Assembly (NCBI RefSeq): GCF_017868775.1
Contig: NZ_CP053381.1
Coordinates: 496,001-560,000, forward strand
DNA from: Billgrantia sulfidoxydans
GTDB lineage: Bacteria > Pseudomonadota > Gammaproteobacteria > Pseudomonadales > Halomonadaceae
Direction: 5' to 3'
Length of the DNA stretch: 64,000 bases
Below, in pieces: positions 35,074 to 48,498 of the stretch. The position numbers were made by a program, and so were the translations under genes. The notes beneath the pieces were generated by a model. That model saw only the letters and a program-made list of their open reading frames with translations. It searched no databases and was not told where the DNA came from. The stretch's first letter is position 1, and each line of letters begins with the position of its first letter.

Positions 35074-36445
35074 TTGGGCCTGATCCAGAACGTGCTGGCC
35101 GTCATCGTGGTGCTGGGCCTGTTGATCACCTTCCACGAATTCGGCCATTACTGGGTGGCACGCCGCTGCGGTGTCCGGGTGCTGCGTTTTTCGGTCGGCT
35201 TTGGCAAGCCGATCTGGTCCCGTGTCGATCGGCATGGGACCGAGTTCGCCGTGGCGGCGGTTCCGCTCGGCGGCTACGTCAAGATGCTCGACGAGCGCGA
35301 GGCGCCGGTGCCCGGCGACCAGCTCCACGAGGCGTTCAACCGCAAGACGGTATGGCAGCGCATCGCCATCGTCGCGGCGGGGCCGCTGGCCAACTTCCTG
35401 CTCGCCATCGTCGCCTACTGGGCGCTGTTCGTGGCCGGCACCTCCACGGTGGCGCCGGTGGTGGGCGAGGTGGCCCCCGGCTCGCCGGCGGCCCGCGGTG
35501 GCCTGCAGCCGGGCCAGGAAATCGTCGCAGTGCAGGGGAGCGAGGTGCGCTCCTGGGACGAGATCAACCTGCGCCTGATCGCCGCCATCGGCTACAGCGG
35601 GGAACTCACCCTTCAGGCCCGCGAGGACGCCGCGGCCGACCCCCGTGACTATCGCCTGCCGGTGGAGGACTACCTGGTGCGCCAGGAGCCGCCCCAGCCG
35701 CTGGCCACCCTCGGCATCACTCCCTGGCAGCCGAGCATCCCCGCGGTGCTGGGCCAGGTGATCGACGGCGAGCCCGCCGCCGAAGCGGGGCTGCGCCCCG
35801 GCGACCGGATACTGGCCGTGGACGGCAGCGCGGTCGAGGAGTGGATGGACTTCGTCAGCGTGGTGCGTGCCAGCCCCGGCGAGACGCTGGAGCTGGAGGT
35901 CGCGCGCGGCGACGAGCGCTTCGCCCTGACCCTGGTGCCGGGCGAGCGCGAGCTCGAGACGGGGGCGGCGATCGGCTATGTCGGCGCCGGCGTCGAGGCG
36001 GTCGAATGGCCGGAGGAGTTCCGCCGCGAGATTCGCTACGGTCCCGTGGCGGCGGTGGTGGCGGCGGTGGGGCAAGGCCATGAGCCGTACCGGCGAGATG
36101 ACGCTGCTGACCCTGGATGCCATCCGCAAGATGCTGGTGGGGCTGATTTCGCCGACCAACCTCTCGGGGCCTATCACCATCGCCCAGATGGCGGGGGATA
36201 CGGCGCGCACGGGGCTGGAAAGCTTCGTCAGCTTCCTGGCCTACCTCTCGATCAGCCTGGCGGTGCTCAATCTGCTGCCGATTCCGGTACTTGATGGTGG
36301 CCACCTGCTTTACTATCTCGTCGAGGTGGTGCGCGGCCGGCCGGTGTCGGAGCGGGCCCAGGCGTTCGGGCTGCGGATCGGTCTGGCGCTGGTCGGCATG
36401 CTGATGCTGATGGCCCTCTATTTCGATCTGATGCGTCTCTGGTAG
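35074..36445 (+). pseudogene. rseP: Site-2 intramembrane metalloprotease RseP, interrupted by a +1 frameshift
   Basis: RseP cuts the anti-sigma factor RseA within the membrane and clears signal peptides. Starting at TTG 35074, the frame holds the zinc motif HEFGH (residues 21-25), helix TM1 and the two PDZ domains (about 125-225 and 226-310). At a GGGG run (36069-36072), after codon 332, the frame is lost and would end at 36294 with about 73 unrelated residues. In the +1 frame the homology continues: GKAMSRTGEMTLLTLDAIRK, then GLISPTNLSGPITIAQM, then LNLLPIPVLDGGHLLYYLVE with the second metal-binding aspartate. Removing one G gives 456 residues (E. coli 450). This may be a sequencing or assembly indel, since the gene is usually essential. 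Confidence 0.85.
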
Positions 36446-36450
36446 CAAGC

Positions 36451-36535
36451 GCCCCACAGGGGCACAGGGAGGCAGAGCTTCGCTCTGCCTTGTCAGTCAC
36501 CCGCACATATGTATATGGTGCCTGTCTGGACAGGC
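36451..36535 (+). terminator. Series of hairpins between rseP and bamA
   Basis: Three inverted repeats occur in 85 bp: GCCCC-ACA-GGGGC (36451-36463), an 8-bp stem at 36470-36490 with a CTTCG loop followed by TTGTC, and GCCTGTC-TG-GACAGGC (36520-36535). The second resembles a terminator; the third is a near-perfect palindrome that could be an operator or part of the bamA leader. Confidence 0.55.
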
Positions 36536-36564
36536 AGGCGGATCAACGCGAGCGAAGCGACTGC

Positions 36565-38907
36565 ATGAATATCAAGACCCTCGGACTGGCGGCACTGCTG
36601 CTGGCCGGTTCCAGTACGGTGCTGGCCGAATCTTTCGAAGTATCCGACATTCGCGTGGAGGGGCTGCAGCGGGTTTCCGCCGCTTCCGTCTTCAACGCCT
36701 TCCCCATCAGTGCGAGTGATCAGGTGGATGACCGTGAGCTGGCCGAGGCGGCCCGCAGCTTGTTCGCCACCGGCCTGTTCGAGGACATTCAGCTCGCCCG
36801 CGACGGCAACGTGCTGGTCATCCAGGTCGTCGAGCGGCCGACCATCTCGCGGCTCAACATCACCGGCAACAGCAAGATCTCCGAGGAGGACCTGCGTCGC
36901 GGGCTGCGCGAAGGCGGGCTGGCGGAGGGCCAGGTGCTGCAGATCTCGACGCTCGAGGACATCCAGCGCGAGCTCGAGGGGGTCTACCAGGCCCAGGGGC
37001 GCTACAGTGCCCGCATCGAGACCAGCGTGCGCGAGATCGACGAGGGGCGGGTCCAGGTCGACATCGACATCAACGAAGGCGCGGTGGCCAAGATTCGCCA
37101 GATCAACATCGTCGGCAACCGCCAGTTCGACGACGACGAGCTGCGCGAGGTGTTCGAGCTCAACGATCGCCCCGGGCGCTTCTTCGGCTGGTTCTCGAAG
37201 GACGAATACTCGCGTGAGGCGCTGGCCGGCGACCTGGAGCGGCTGCGCTCCTTCTACCTCGACCGCGGCTACGTCAACTTCAACATCACCTCCACCCAGG
37301 TCTCGATCAGCCCCGACAAGTCGCAGATCTTCGTCACCGTCAACGTCGACGAGGGCAGCCAGTACCGCCTGGGCGATATTCGCTTCGCCGGTGATCTCGA
37401 GATCTCCGAGCGCGAAGCGCGCGGCCTGCTGCAGGTGGAGAGCGGCGATATCTTCTCGCGCAGCGACGTCACCGCCTCCACCGAGGCGCTGCGCTCGCGG
37501 CTGGGCGCCGAGGGCTTCGCCTTCGCCCGGGTGGAGGGCGTGCCCGAGCCGCGCGCCGACGGCGAAACGGTCGACCTCACCTTCAGCGTCGATCCGGGGC
37601 GCCGCGCCTACGTACGCCGCATCAACTTCATCGGCAACACCACCACCCAGGACGAGGTGCTGCGCCGCGAGATGATCCAGATGGAGGGGGCGCCGGCTTC
37701 CACCGAATCGATCAGCCAGTCACGCCGCCGCCTGGAGCGCCTGGGCTTCTTCCGTCAGGTCGAGGTGGAGACCCAGCCGGTGGCTGGCGAATCCGACAAG
37801 CTCGACGTCACCTATACCGTCGAAGAGCAGCCCTCCGGCTCGGTCTCGGCGAGCATCGGCTTCTCCCAGAGCGCCGGGGTGATCTACGGCGCGGCGCTGG
37901 CCCAGAACAACTTCCTGGGTACCGGCAATCGCGTCAACATCGGCGCCCAGCGCAGCGACACCTTCACCAGCGTCAACTTCGGCTTCACCGATCCGTACTG
38001 GACGCTGGACGGCATCTCGCGTGGCTACAACCTGTTCTACCGCGAGACCGACTACGAAGATTCGGACATCTCGACCTACTCCACCGACGCCTATGGCGCG
38101 GGGATCAACTTCGGCTACCCGGTCAGCGAGCTGTCGCGGCTCAACTTCGGCGCCAGCGTCGAGGACCTGACGGTCAAGACCTATCGCGACACCGCCTCGG
38201 AAATCGTGCGCTACGTCGACGAGCAGGGCGACAACGCCCAGAGCCTCAAGCTCACCGCGAGCTGGACCCGCAACAACCTCAACCGCGGCATCATGCCGAC
38301 CTCCGGCGACTATCAGCGCGTGTCGCTGGAGACCGCGGCGCCCGGCAGCGACGCCGACTACTACAAGCTGCGCGCGCGTGCCCAGCAGCTCTTCGCCCTC
38401 AACGAGGAGGAGACCTGGGCGCTCAAGTTCGGCACCACCCTGGGCTACGCCGACAGTATCGGCAGCGATCCCTATCCGTTCTACGAGAACTTCTTCGCCG
38501 GTGGCCTGGGGTCGGTGCGCGGCTTTACCGCCAATACCCTGGGCGAGCGCACCACGCCGCGCGAATCCGGACGCGACCGCACCCTGGGCGGCAACATCCT
38601 GGTCGAAGGCAGCGCCGAGCTGCTCTTTCCGCTGCCCTTCATCGAGGACCAGCGCTCGCTGCAGACCGGCTTCTTCGTCGACGCCGGCAATACCTTCCTG
38701 ACCAGCTGCTATCCGGTGGTGGAGGGCGACGGTCCCTCGCGCTGCTCGTCGGGCGTCGACCTGGGTGAGCTGCGCTACAGCATCGGCGTGGGGCTCTCCT
38801 GGCTCACTCCGGTCGGCCCGCTGACCTTCAGCATTGCCGAGCCGCTCAACGACGAGAGCGGCGACGACACCCAGTTCTTCCAATTCTCGCTGGGCCAGAC
38901 GTTCTGA
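36565..38907 (+). CDS. bamA: Outer membrane protein assembly factor BamA
   Basis: BamA inserts beta-barrel proteins into the outer membrane as the core of the Bam complex. The 780-residue precursor has a signal peptide cut after Ala21 (AGSSTVLA-ES), five POTRA domains (about 22-420), and a 16-strand barrel. The barrel has the loop-6 motif VRGF (GLGSVRGFTANTLGER) and a C-terminal phenylalanine beta-signal (FQFSLGQTF). The ATG at 36565 is chosen because it begins the signal peptide; the longer frame upstream has no such feature. skp follows 26 bp downstream. Confidence 0.97.
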   Translation: MNIKTLGLAALLLAGSSTVLAESFEVSDIRVEGLQRVSAASVFNAFPISASDQVDDRELAEAARSLFATGLFEDIQLARDGNVLVIQVVERPTISRLNITGNSKISEEDLRRGLREGGLAEGQVLQISTLEDIQRELEGVYQAQGRYSARIETSVREIDEGRVQVDIDINEGAVAKIRQINIVGNRQFDDDELREVFELNDRPGRFFGWFSKDEYSREALAGDLERLRSFYLDRGYVNFNITSTQVSISPDKSQIFVTVNVDEGSQYRLGDIRFAGDLEISEREARGLLQVESGDIFSRSDVTASTEALRSRLGAEGFAFARVEGVPEPRADGETVDLTFSVDPGRRAYVRRINFIGNTTTQDEVLRREMIQMEGAPASTESISQSRRRLERLGFFRQVEVETQPVAGESDKLDVTYTVEEQPSGSVSASIGFSQSAGVIYGAALAQNNFLGTGNRVNIGAQRSDTFTSVNFGFTDPYWTLDGISRGYNLFYRETDYEDSDISTYSTDAYGAGINFGYPVSELSRLNFGASVEDLTVKTYRDTASEIVRYVDEQGDNAQSLKLTASWTRNNLNRGIMPTSGDYQRVSLETAAPGSDADYYKLRARAQQLFALNEEETWALKFGTTLGYADSIGSDPYPFYENFFAGGLGSVRGFTANTLGERTTPRESGRDRTLGGNILVEGSAELLFPLPFIEDQRSLQTGFFVDAGNTFLTSCYPVVEGDGPSRCSSGVDLGELRYSIGVGLSWLTPVGPLTFSIAEPLNDESGDDTQFFQFSLGQTF

Positions 38908-38933
38908 GCCGGCCTGCCAAGAGGGTATTTCGC

Positions 38934-39440
38934 ATGCGCAAGTTGACCGCCATTCTCTGCCTGGGCCTGTTTGCCGTCCTGGCCGTACCGGCTCACTCGG
39001 CCGAAGTCGCGCTGCTGGACTGGCGCCGTGCGCTGCTCGCCTCCGATGCCGCCCAGCGCTCCATGCAGGACCTCGAGAGCCGCTTGTCCGGCCAGCAACA
39101 GGAGGCCCAGTCGCTGGGCCAGGAGCTGTCCCAGCTGCAGCAGCGGCTGCAGCAGGAGGGCGACAGCCTGCCCGATGCCGAGCGCCAGTCGCTGATCCAG
39201 GAGTTCCAACAGAAGGGCGGCCGCTTCGAGCAGCTGCGCCAGCAGATCATGGAGGAGCAGATGCGCGCCGAGCAGGAGTTCCTGCAGCAGGCCGAGCCGA
39301 AGCTGGAGGAGGCGGTTGGCCAGGTGATCGAGCGCCACGGCGTCGAGGTGTTGGTGGAGCCCCAGGGCGTGCTGCACGCCGAGCAGGAGCTGCCCAACCT
39401 GACGGACGAAGTGATCGAAATCCTCAATTCTCTCAACTGA
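38934..39440 (+). CDS. skp: Periplasmic chaperone Skp/OmpH
   Basis: Holdase chaperone that carries unfolded outer-membrane proteins across the periplasm to BamA. The 168-residue precursor has a signal peptide cut after about residue 23 (VPAHSA-EV), a short beta core (EVALLDWRRALLASDAAQ), and long Gln-rich coiled-coil tentacles (SRLSGQQQEAQSLGQELSQL to EEQMRAEQEFLQQAEPKLEE). The position between bamA and lpxD is diagnostic. Confidence 0.92.
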   Translation: MRKLTAILCLGLFAVLAVPAHSAEVALLDWRRALLASDAAQRSMQDLESRLSGQQQEAQSLGQELSQLQQRLQQEGDSLPDAERQSLIQEFQQKGGRFEQLRQQIMEEQMRAEQEFLQQAEPKLEEAVGQVIERHGVEVLVEPQGVLHAEQELPNLTDEVIEILNSLN

Positions 39441-39483
39441 TCATTGCGGCAGCTTCTGCCGCACGCTGTCGATACGGGTTTCC

Positions 39484-40524
39484 ATGAAGCACCCTGTTAC
39501 TCGCGAATTCACCCTGGCCGAACTGGCCGAGCGGCTCGGCGCCCACCTGGAGGGCGATGGTGGCCGCCGGGTCCGGGGCCTGGCCACCCTGAGGGAGGCC
39601 GGTCCCGATCAGGTCGCCTTCGTGGCCAACCGCTCCTACCTCAAGGACCTCTCGGCAACCCGGGCCGGTGCCGTGCTGCTTCAGCCCGAGCATGCCGCCG
39701 CCTGCCCGGTGGCGCGTCTGGAACTGGCAAACCCCTACCTAGGCTACGCCCAGCTGTCGCAGCTGTTCGACCCGATCCTGGCCCCCCCGCGGGGAGGCAT
39801 CCACCCCGCGGCCGTGGTGGCCGATGACGTGGTGCTGGGCGAGCGGGTCGAGGTCGGCCCCAATGCCGTGATCGAAGCCGGCGTGGAGCTGGGCGACGAG
39901 GTGGTGGTCGGCGCCGGCTGCTTCATCGGCGCGGGCTCGCGCATCGGTGCGGGCTCGCGGCTGCACCCCAACGTCACCGTCTGCCATGGCGTGGTCGTCG
40001 GGGCACGGGCCATTCTGCACAGCGGCTGCGTGATCGGCGCCGATGGCTTCGGCTTCGCCCACGACGGTGGTCGCTGGCACAAGATCGCCCAGCTCGGCGG
40101 CGTGGTGCTGGGCGACGACGTCGAGGTGGGCAGCTGCTCCAGCATCGACCGCGGCGCGCTCGACGACACCGTGATCGGCAACGACGTGAAGATCGACAGC
40201 CAGGTGCAGATCGCCCACAACGTGCGCATCGGCGACCACACGGCACTGGCCGGCTGCGTCGGCATCGCCGGCTCCACCCGGGTGGGCAGGAACTGCATGC
40301 TGGGCGGCGGCGTGGGGCTCGCTGGCCACCTCACCATCGGCGACGGGGTGCAGGTCACCGGCATGAGCCTGGTGACCAACTCGATTCACGAGCCGGGCGT
40401 CTACTCCTCGGGCACCGGGGCCATGACCAATGCCCTGTGGCGCAAGAATGCGGTGCGCTTCAAGCAGCTCGATGACTTCGCCCGACGCCTGGCGCGCCTC
40501 GAGAAGCGCGGCCGGGAGGGTTGA
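39484..40524 (+). CDS. lpxD: UDP-3-O-(3-hydroxyacyl)glucosamine N-acyltransferase
   Basis: Adds the second hydroxyacyl chain to the lipid A precursor. The 346-residue protein has an N-terminal uridine-binding domain (about 1-105) and a left-handed beta-helix of hexapeptide repeats (VVADDVVLGERVEVGPNAVI onward). The catalytic histidine lies in the VQIAHNVRIGDHTAL region, preceded by GADGFGFAHDGGRWHKI. A C-terminal helix follows. Its stop codon overlaps the -35 box of a promoter for fabZ. Confidence 0.96.
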   Translation: MKHPVTREFTLAELAERLGAHLEGDGGRRVRGLATLREAGPDQVAFVANRSYLKDLSATRAGAVLLQPEHAAACPVARLELANPYLGYAQLSQLFDPILAPPRGGIHPAAVVADDVVLGERVEVGPNAVIEAGVELGDEVVVGAGCFIGAGSRIGAGSRLHPNVTVCHGVVVGARAILHSGCVIGADGFGFAHDGGRWHKIAQLGGVVLGDDVEVGSCSSIDRGALDDTVIGNDVKIDSQVQIAHNVRIGDHTALAGCVGIAGSTRVGRNCMLGGGVGLAGHLTIGDGVQVTGMSLVTNSIHEPGVYSSGTGAMTNALWRKNAVRFKQLDDFARRLARLEKRGREG

Positions 40525-40548
40525 GACAGGATCGGGCGGCGCTATAAT
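40521..40548 (+). promoter_or_regulatory. Strong sigma-70 promoter for fabZ-lpxA-lpxB
   Basis: TTGAGA (40521-40526) and a perfect TATAAT (40543-40548) are 16 bp apart. The -35 box overlaps the lpxD stop codon. It would start a transcript near 40555 with a leader of about 90 nt, giving fabZ and lipid A genes their own supply. Confidence 0.75.
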
Positions 40549-40642
40549 TCCGCCTGCCTGATGCAGGCGTTCTTGCGGGAAGCCCGGGCGACGCGCGCCG
40601 CGCTCGCAATGGCTTCCCTACTTCATTTCAGAGGTCGCTACG

Positions 40643-41086
40643 ATGGTAATGGACATCAACGAGATTCGCGAATACCTGCCGCACCGATACCCGTTCCTGC
40701 TGATCGACCGGGTGACGGAGCTGAGCCTTGGCGAAGCCATCGTTGCCTACAAGAACGTCAGCATCAACGAGCCGTTCTTCAACGGCCACTTCCCGCACCA
40801 CCCGATCATGCCCGGTGTGCTGGTGCTGGAGGCGATGGCGCAGGCCTGCGGCATCCTCGGCTTCAAGACCGTCAACAAGCTGCCGGCCGACGGCTATGTC
40901 TATTACCTCGTGGGCAGCGACAACGTGCGTTTCAAGCGGCCGGTGATGCCGGGAGACCGGCTGCGGCTGGAGGCGAAGGTCGAGCGTGAAAAGCGCGGCA
41001 TCTGGAAGTTCGCCTGTCGTGCTACGGTAGATGGCGAGCTGGTCTGCGAGGCCGACGTCATCTGTGCGGAGAGGAAGGTTTCTTGA
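40643..41086 (+). CDS. fabZ: 3-hydroxyacyl-[acyl-carrier-protein] dehydratase FabZ
   Basis: Dehydrates 3-hydroxyacyl-ACP in type II fatty-acid elongation and competes with lipid A synthesis for hydroxymyristoyl-ACP. The 147-residue hot-dog protein has the conserved [14 protein letters not shown] start, the catalytic histidine in [21 protein letters not shown] with its glutamate, and [12 protein letters not shown]. It ends overlapping the lpxA start (TTGA). Confidence 0.97.
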   Translation: MVMDINEIREYLPHRYPFLLIDRVTELSLGEAIVAYKNVSINEPFFNGHFPHHPIMPGVLVLEAMAQACGILGFKTVNKLPADGYVYYLVGSDNVRFKRPVMPGDRLRLEAKVEREKRGIWKFACRATVDGELVCEADVICAERKVS

Positions 41087-41850
41087 TACATACCACTGCC
41101 ATCGTCGACCCCGGGGCACGTCTGGCCGAGGATGTGGAGGTCGGTCCCTTCAGCGTGATCGGGCCCGACGTCGAGATCGGTCCCGGCAGCCGCATCGGTC
41201 CGCACGTGGTCATCAAGGGGCCGACCGTGCTGGGGGCGCGGACCCGCATCTTTCAGTTCGCCTCGGTGGGAGAGGACTGCCAGGACAAGAAATACGCCGG
41301 CGAGCCGACGCGCCTGGTGATGGGCGACGACAACGTCATTCGTGAATGCGTGACGCTGCATCGCGGCACCGCCCAGGATCGCGGCGAGACCACCATCGGT
41401 TCGCGCAACCTGTTCATGGCCTATGTGCACGTCGGCCACGACTGCGTCATCGGCGACGACTGCGTGCTGGCCAACCAGGCGACCCTGGCGGGGCATGTGA
41501 CCCTGGGCAACTTCGCCATCCTCGGCGGGCTGTCGGCGATCCACCAGTTCTGCCACTTCGGCGATCACGCCATGGCCGGCGGTGGTTCGATCATCACCAA
41601 GGACACCCCCGCCTTCGTCATGATCAACGGCAATCCGGCCCGGGTGCACGGACTCAACCAGGTAGGGCTCAAGCGGCGCGGGTTCTCGACCGAGGCGATC
41701 AAGGCGCTGAACGAGTGCTACCGTCTGGTCTATCGTCAGGGATTGACCATCGCCCAGGCGCTGGAGGAGATCCGCCGCCGCTACTCTCTGGCCGAAACTG
41801 AAGCCTTCGCCGCGTCCATCGAGGTCTCGACACGCGGCATCATACGCTGA
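41083..41850 (+). CDS. lpxA: UDP-N-acetylglucosamine O-acyltransferase
   Basis: First enzyme of lipid A synthesis, moving 3-hydroxyacyl from ACP to UDP-GlcNAc. The 255-residue trimer is almost wholly a left-handed beta-helix ([20 protein letters not shown] onward) with the catalytic histidine in [11 protein letters not shown] and the C-terminal helical part. The start is TTG 41083, overlapping the fabZ stop by 4 bp; TTG fits the coupling and the family start IHTTAIVDP. Confidence 0.96.
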   Translation: MIHTTAIVDPGARLAEDVEVGPFSVIGPDVEIGPGSRIGPHVVIKGPTVLGARTRIFQFASVGEDCQDKKYAGEPTRLVMGDDNVIRECVTLHRGTAQDRGETTIGSRNLFMAYVHVGHDCVIGDDCVLANQATLAGHVTLGNFAILGGLSAIHQFCHFGDHAMAGGGSIITKDTPAFVMINGNPARVHGLNQVGLKRRGFSTEAIKALNECYRLVYRQGLTIAQALEEIRRRYSLAETEAFAASIEVSTRGIIR

Positions 41851-41873
41851 CGCGGCTTCGCAACGGGTCTGAT

Positions 41874-43115
41874 ATGAGCAAGCTTGCGCGTGTCTATATC
41901 GTCGCCGGCGAGATGTCCGGCGACCTGCTCGGGGCGAGCCTGATGCGCGCGCTGAAGGCGCGCCATCCCGAGGTGCAGTTCCGCGGTATCGGGGGCCCGG
42001 GCATGATTGCCGAGGGCATCGACAGCCGCTTCCCGCTCGAGACGCTCTCGGTCATGGGGCTGGTGGAGGTGCTCAAGCATCTGCCCGAGCTGGTACGGGT
42101 GCGGCGAACCCTGCGCGCCGATGCCCTGGCCTGGCAGCCGGACGTGATGATCGGCATCGACGCCCCCGACTTCAACCTCGGCCTCGAGCGCCAGCTGCGC
42201 GAGGCGGGCCTCACCACGGTCCATTACGTCAGCCCGACGGTCTGGGCATGGCGCCAGGGCCGGGTGAAGGGCATCGCGCGAGCAGTCGACGCCATGCTCA
42301 CCTTCCTGCCCTTCGAGGCCGCCTTCTACGAGCGGCATCGTCTGCCGGTGGCCTTCGTCGGCCATCCGTTGGCCGACGAGCTTCCGCTGGTCAGCGATCG
42401 CGCCGGTGTGCGTGACGAGCTCGGCCTGCCGCCAGACGATCCGGTGCTGGCCGTACTGCCGGGTTCGCGGGCCAACGAGATCCGCTTTCTCGGCGTGACG
42501 TTCCTGGACGCCGCCGAGCGGCTGTGCCGGGAGCGACCCACGCTACGGGTGGTGATCCCGGCGGCAACACCGCTGCGCCGGGAGGAACTCGAGCGCCTGC
42601 TGGCCACCCGCCCGACGCTGGCGGGGCGGGTCACGCTCCTCGACGGCCGGGCGCGCCAGGCGATGGTGGCCAGCGACGCGGTGCTGCTGGCCTCGGGCAC
42701 GGCGGCGCTCGAGGCGATGCTGTGCCACCGCGCGATGCTGGTGGCCTACCGCATGGCGCCGCTGACCCACTGGCTGGCCCGGCGTCTGGTCAAGACGCCG
42801 TGGATCTCGCTGCCCAACCTGATCGCCCAGGCGTCGCTGGTGCCGGAGCTGATCCAGGACGCCGCGACGCCCGAGGCGATCGTCGCGCATGTCGGGTCGA
42901 TGCTCGACGATGACGAGGCTCGCGCCCGCCTGGAGGCGCGCTTCGCTGCCCTGCATGCCGGACTGCAGCGCAACGCCAGCGCCCGGGCGGCCGAGGCCAT
43001 CGAGGCCGTGGTGGCGGGGCGGCCGCTGCCGACCGAGCTGTCCAGCGATGAGTCCCTGGTGGTGAGCGCCACGCGGCCGGTCGAACGAACGCCGAAAGGG
43101 AGAGAAGAGACATGA
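41874..43115 (+). CDS. lpxB: Lipid-A-disaccharide synthase
   Basis: Joins UDP-2,3-diacylglucosamine and lipid X into the disaccharide 1-phosphate at the inner membrane. The 413-residue GT-B glycosyltransferase has [49 protein letters not shown] and the C-terminal [12 protein letters not shown] region. Length is slightly above E. coli (382) because of a longer C-terminal tail. The end overlaps rnhB by 4 bp (ATGA). Confidence 0.96.
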   Translation: MSKLARVYIVAGEMSGDLLGASLMRALKARHPEVQFRGIGGPGMIAEGIDSRFPLETLSVMGLVEVLKHLPELVRVRRTLRADALAWQPDVMIGIDAPDFNLGLERQLREAGLTTVHYVSPTVWAWRQGRVKGIARAVDAMLTFLPFEAAFYERHRLPVAFVGHPLADELPLVSDRAGVRDELGLPPDDPVLAVLPGSRANEIRFLGVTFLDAAERLCRERPTLRVVIPAATPLRREELERLLATRPTLAGRVTLLDGRARQAMVASDAVLLASGTAALEAMLCHRAMLVAYRMAPLTHWLARRLVKTPWISLPNLIAQASLVPELIQDAATPEAIVAHVGSMLDDDEARARLEARFAALHAGLQRNASARAAEAIEAVVAGRPLPTELSSDESLVVSATRPVERTPKGREET

Positions 43116-43723
43116 GTGACTGTCCGTTTCCCCCGCTGGTGATCGACTACCAGGGCCAGCTGCTCGCCGGTGTCGATGAGGTGGGCCGTGGGCCGCTGGT
43201 CGGCGCGGTGGTGGCGGCGGCGGTAATCCTCGATCCGCTGCGCCCCATCGCGGGGCTGACCGACTCCAAGAAGCTCACGCCGCAGCGGCGTGAGGCGCTG
43301 GATACCGAAATCCGCGACAAGGCGCTGGCCTTCGCCGTGGCCGAGGCCACGCATGCCGAGGTCGACGAACTCAACATCTACCACGCCACGCACCTGGCCA
43401 TGCGCCGGGCGATCGACGCCCTGCCGCTGGCGCCGGAATACCTGCTGGTGGACGGCAACCGCCTCCCCGGGCATCATGTTCCCGGCCAGGCGATCGTCAA
43501 GGGGGATGCCCGCCATCCGGCTATCGCCGCCGCCTCGATACTCGCCAAGGTGGCGCGCGATGCCCAGATGGTGGCGCTCGACGGCCTGTTTCCCGACTAC
43601 GGCTTCGCCCGCCATAAGGGCTATGCCACGCCCGAGCACCTGGCTGCACTGGAGCGCCTCGGGCCGCTGCCCGAACATCGCCGCTCCTTCGCCCCGCTCA
43701 AGGGGCAGCTCGAGCTGCTCTAG
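43112..43723 (+). CDS. rnhB: Ribonuclease HII
   Basis: Cuts the RNA strand of RNA-DNA hybrids and single ribonucleotides in DNA. The 203-residue protein has the catalytic acid pair in [38 protein letters not shown] and the [17 protein letters not shown] region with the remaining aspartates. It starts within the end of lpxB, a standard gammaproteobacterial order, with dnaE next. Confidence 0.96.
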   Translation: MSDCPFPPLVIDYQGQLLAGVDEVGRGPLVGAVVAAAVILDPLRPIAGLTDSKKLTPQRREALDTEIRDKALAFAVAEATHAEVDELNIYHATHLAMRRAIDALPLAPEYLLVDGNRLPGHHVPGQAIVKGDARHPAIAAASILAKVARDAQMVALDGLFPDYGFARHKGYATPEHLAALERLGPLPEHRRSFAPLKGQLELL

Positions 43724-43752
43724 ATCATTTACCGCCTAGCCCCGAGCCTCTT

Positions 43753-47256
<3,504 letters not shown>

Positions 47257-47317
47257 GTATCGACGATGGGTGTTGGCGCCGAGAAAGGCAGCGGGGCTGA
47301 CCCGGCGACAGGCCTGA

Positions 47318-47397
47318 GAGGAGGCGCTGTGAACCCTTCCCTGTGCGCTACTTTTGCCATCCATGGCAAAAGACCTCCTCTTCGGCCTGTCCCCGGC
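47318..47397 (+). repeat. Dispersed 80-bp structured repeat, copy A
   Basis: An 80-bp element whose ends carry GAGGAGG and CCTCCTC inverted words. Inside is the 20-bp palindrome TTTTGCCA-TCCA-TGGCAAAA (47352-47371). A second copy lies in opposite orientation at 52520-52599 and matches at 77 of 80 bases. GACAGG/CCTGTC words flank both. It sits in the dnaE-accA gap. Confidence 0.88.
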
Positions 47398-47432
47398 AGC
47401 CCTCGGTGCTGGCGAAGTCCGCATACGTTGCC

Positions 47433-47460
47433 TTGCGCCGCGCGTTGAGGGTGCGATAAT
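47433..47460 (+). promoter_or_regulatory. Candidate promoter for accA
   Basis: TTGCGC (47433-47438) and GATAAT (47455-47460) are 16 bp apart, 85 bp before the accA ATG and just past the repeat. The -10 is good (5/6); the -35 is weak. Confidence 0.45.
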
Positions 47461-47544
47461 GCCCGACACTCGATTTTATGGCTTCCGGGGCGAACAGCGT
47501 TCATCATGCCCCGGCGACAGCAAAGACAAGGCGGCCCAGCCACT

Positions 47545-48498
47545 ATGAATCCCAACTACCTCGATTTCGAACAGCCCATCGCCGAACTCCAGGCCAAGAT
47601 CGAAGAGCTGCGCCTGGTCGGCAACGACAGCCAGCTCAACCTCAGCGACGAGATCGGTCGCCTCGAGGAGAAGAGCCGCAAGCTCACCGAGTCGATCTTC
47701 AAGGACCTGAGCCCCTGGCAGGTGTCGCAGCTCTCGCGCCACCCCCAGCGCCCCTATACGCTCGACTACCTCGAGCACGTCTTCACCGACTTCGACGAGC
47801 TGCACGGCGACCGGCGCTTTGCCGACGATCCGGCCATCGTCGGCGGCGTCGCCCGCCTCGACGACCGCCCGGTGATGGTCATCGGCCACCAGAAGGGCCG
47901 CGACGTCAAGGAGAAGGTGCGGCGCAACTTCGGCATGCCGCGCCCCGAAGGCTACCGCAAGGCGTGCCGCCTGATGGAGATGGCCGAGCGCTTCAAGATG
48001 CCGGTGCTCACCTTCATCGACACCCCGGGCGCCTACCCCGGCATCGACGCCGAGGAGCGCGGCCAGAGCGAGGCCATCGCCTACAACCTGGCGGTGATGT
48101 CGCGGCTCAAGACCCCGATCGTCTCCACCGTGGTGGGCGAGGGCGGCTCCGGCGGGGCGCTGGCGATCGGCGTATGCGACGAGCTGGCCATGCTGCAATA
48201 CTCCACCTACTCGGTGATCTCGCCCGAGGGCTGCGCCTCGATCCTGTGGAAGAGCGCCGAGAAGGCCGCCGACGCCGCCCAGGCCATGGGCATCACCGCC
48301 GAGCGGCTACAGGAGCTCGGCTTCGTCGATACCCTGATCGAGGAGCCGCTGGGCGGCGCCCACCGCCACCCGCAGACCACCGCCGAACGGGTCAAGGAGG
48401 CGCTGCTGGCGAGCCTGGATCGGCTCGAGGCGATGGATACCGAGGCGCTCCTCGAACGGCGCTATGAGCGCCTGATGAGCTATGGCGCACCGGCATAA
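47545..48498 (+). CDS. accA: Acetyl-CoA carboxylase carboxyltransferase subunit alpha
   Basis: AccA and AccD transfer carboxyl from biotin to acetyl-CoA, committing carbon to fatty acids. The 317-residue protein has the N-terminal helical arm ([20 protein letters not shown]) and the crotonase-fold core with [20 protein letters not shown], the oxyanion [16 protein letters not shown], and [20 protein letters not shown]. The ATG at 47545 matches E. coli numbering. Its end overlaps tilS by 17 bp, so the two genes are coupled, as in the usual dnaE-accA-tilS order. Confidence 0.97.
   Translation: MNPNYLDFEQPIAELQAKIEELRLVGNDSQLNLSDEIGRLEEKSRKLTESIFKDLSPWQVSQLSRHPQRPYTLDYLEHVFTDFDELHGDRRFADDPAIVGGVARLDDRPVMVIGHQKGRDVKEKVRRNFGMPRPEGYRKACRLMEMAERFKMPVLTFIDTPGAYPGIDAEERGQSEAIAYNLAVMSRLKTPIVSTVVGEGGSGGALAIGVCDELAMLQYSTYSVISPEGCASILWKSAEKAADAAQAMGITAERLQELGFVDTLIEEPLGGAHRHPQTTAERVKEALLASLDRLEAMDTEALLERRYERLMSYGAPA

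Noticed and set aside
36060..36100. Programmed +1 frameshift in rseP
   Set aside because: No slippery codon with stop, internal Shine-Dalgarno or pseudoknot is apparent; an indel in a G-rich low-complexity run is the simpler reading. Kept as an alternative only.
36565..36620. Possible sigma-E promoter at the bamA start
   Set aside because: No GGAACTT/TCTGA-like pair with correct spacing could be found by reading.
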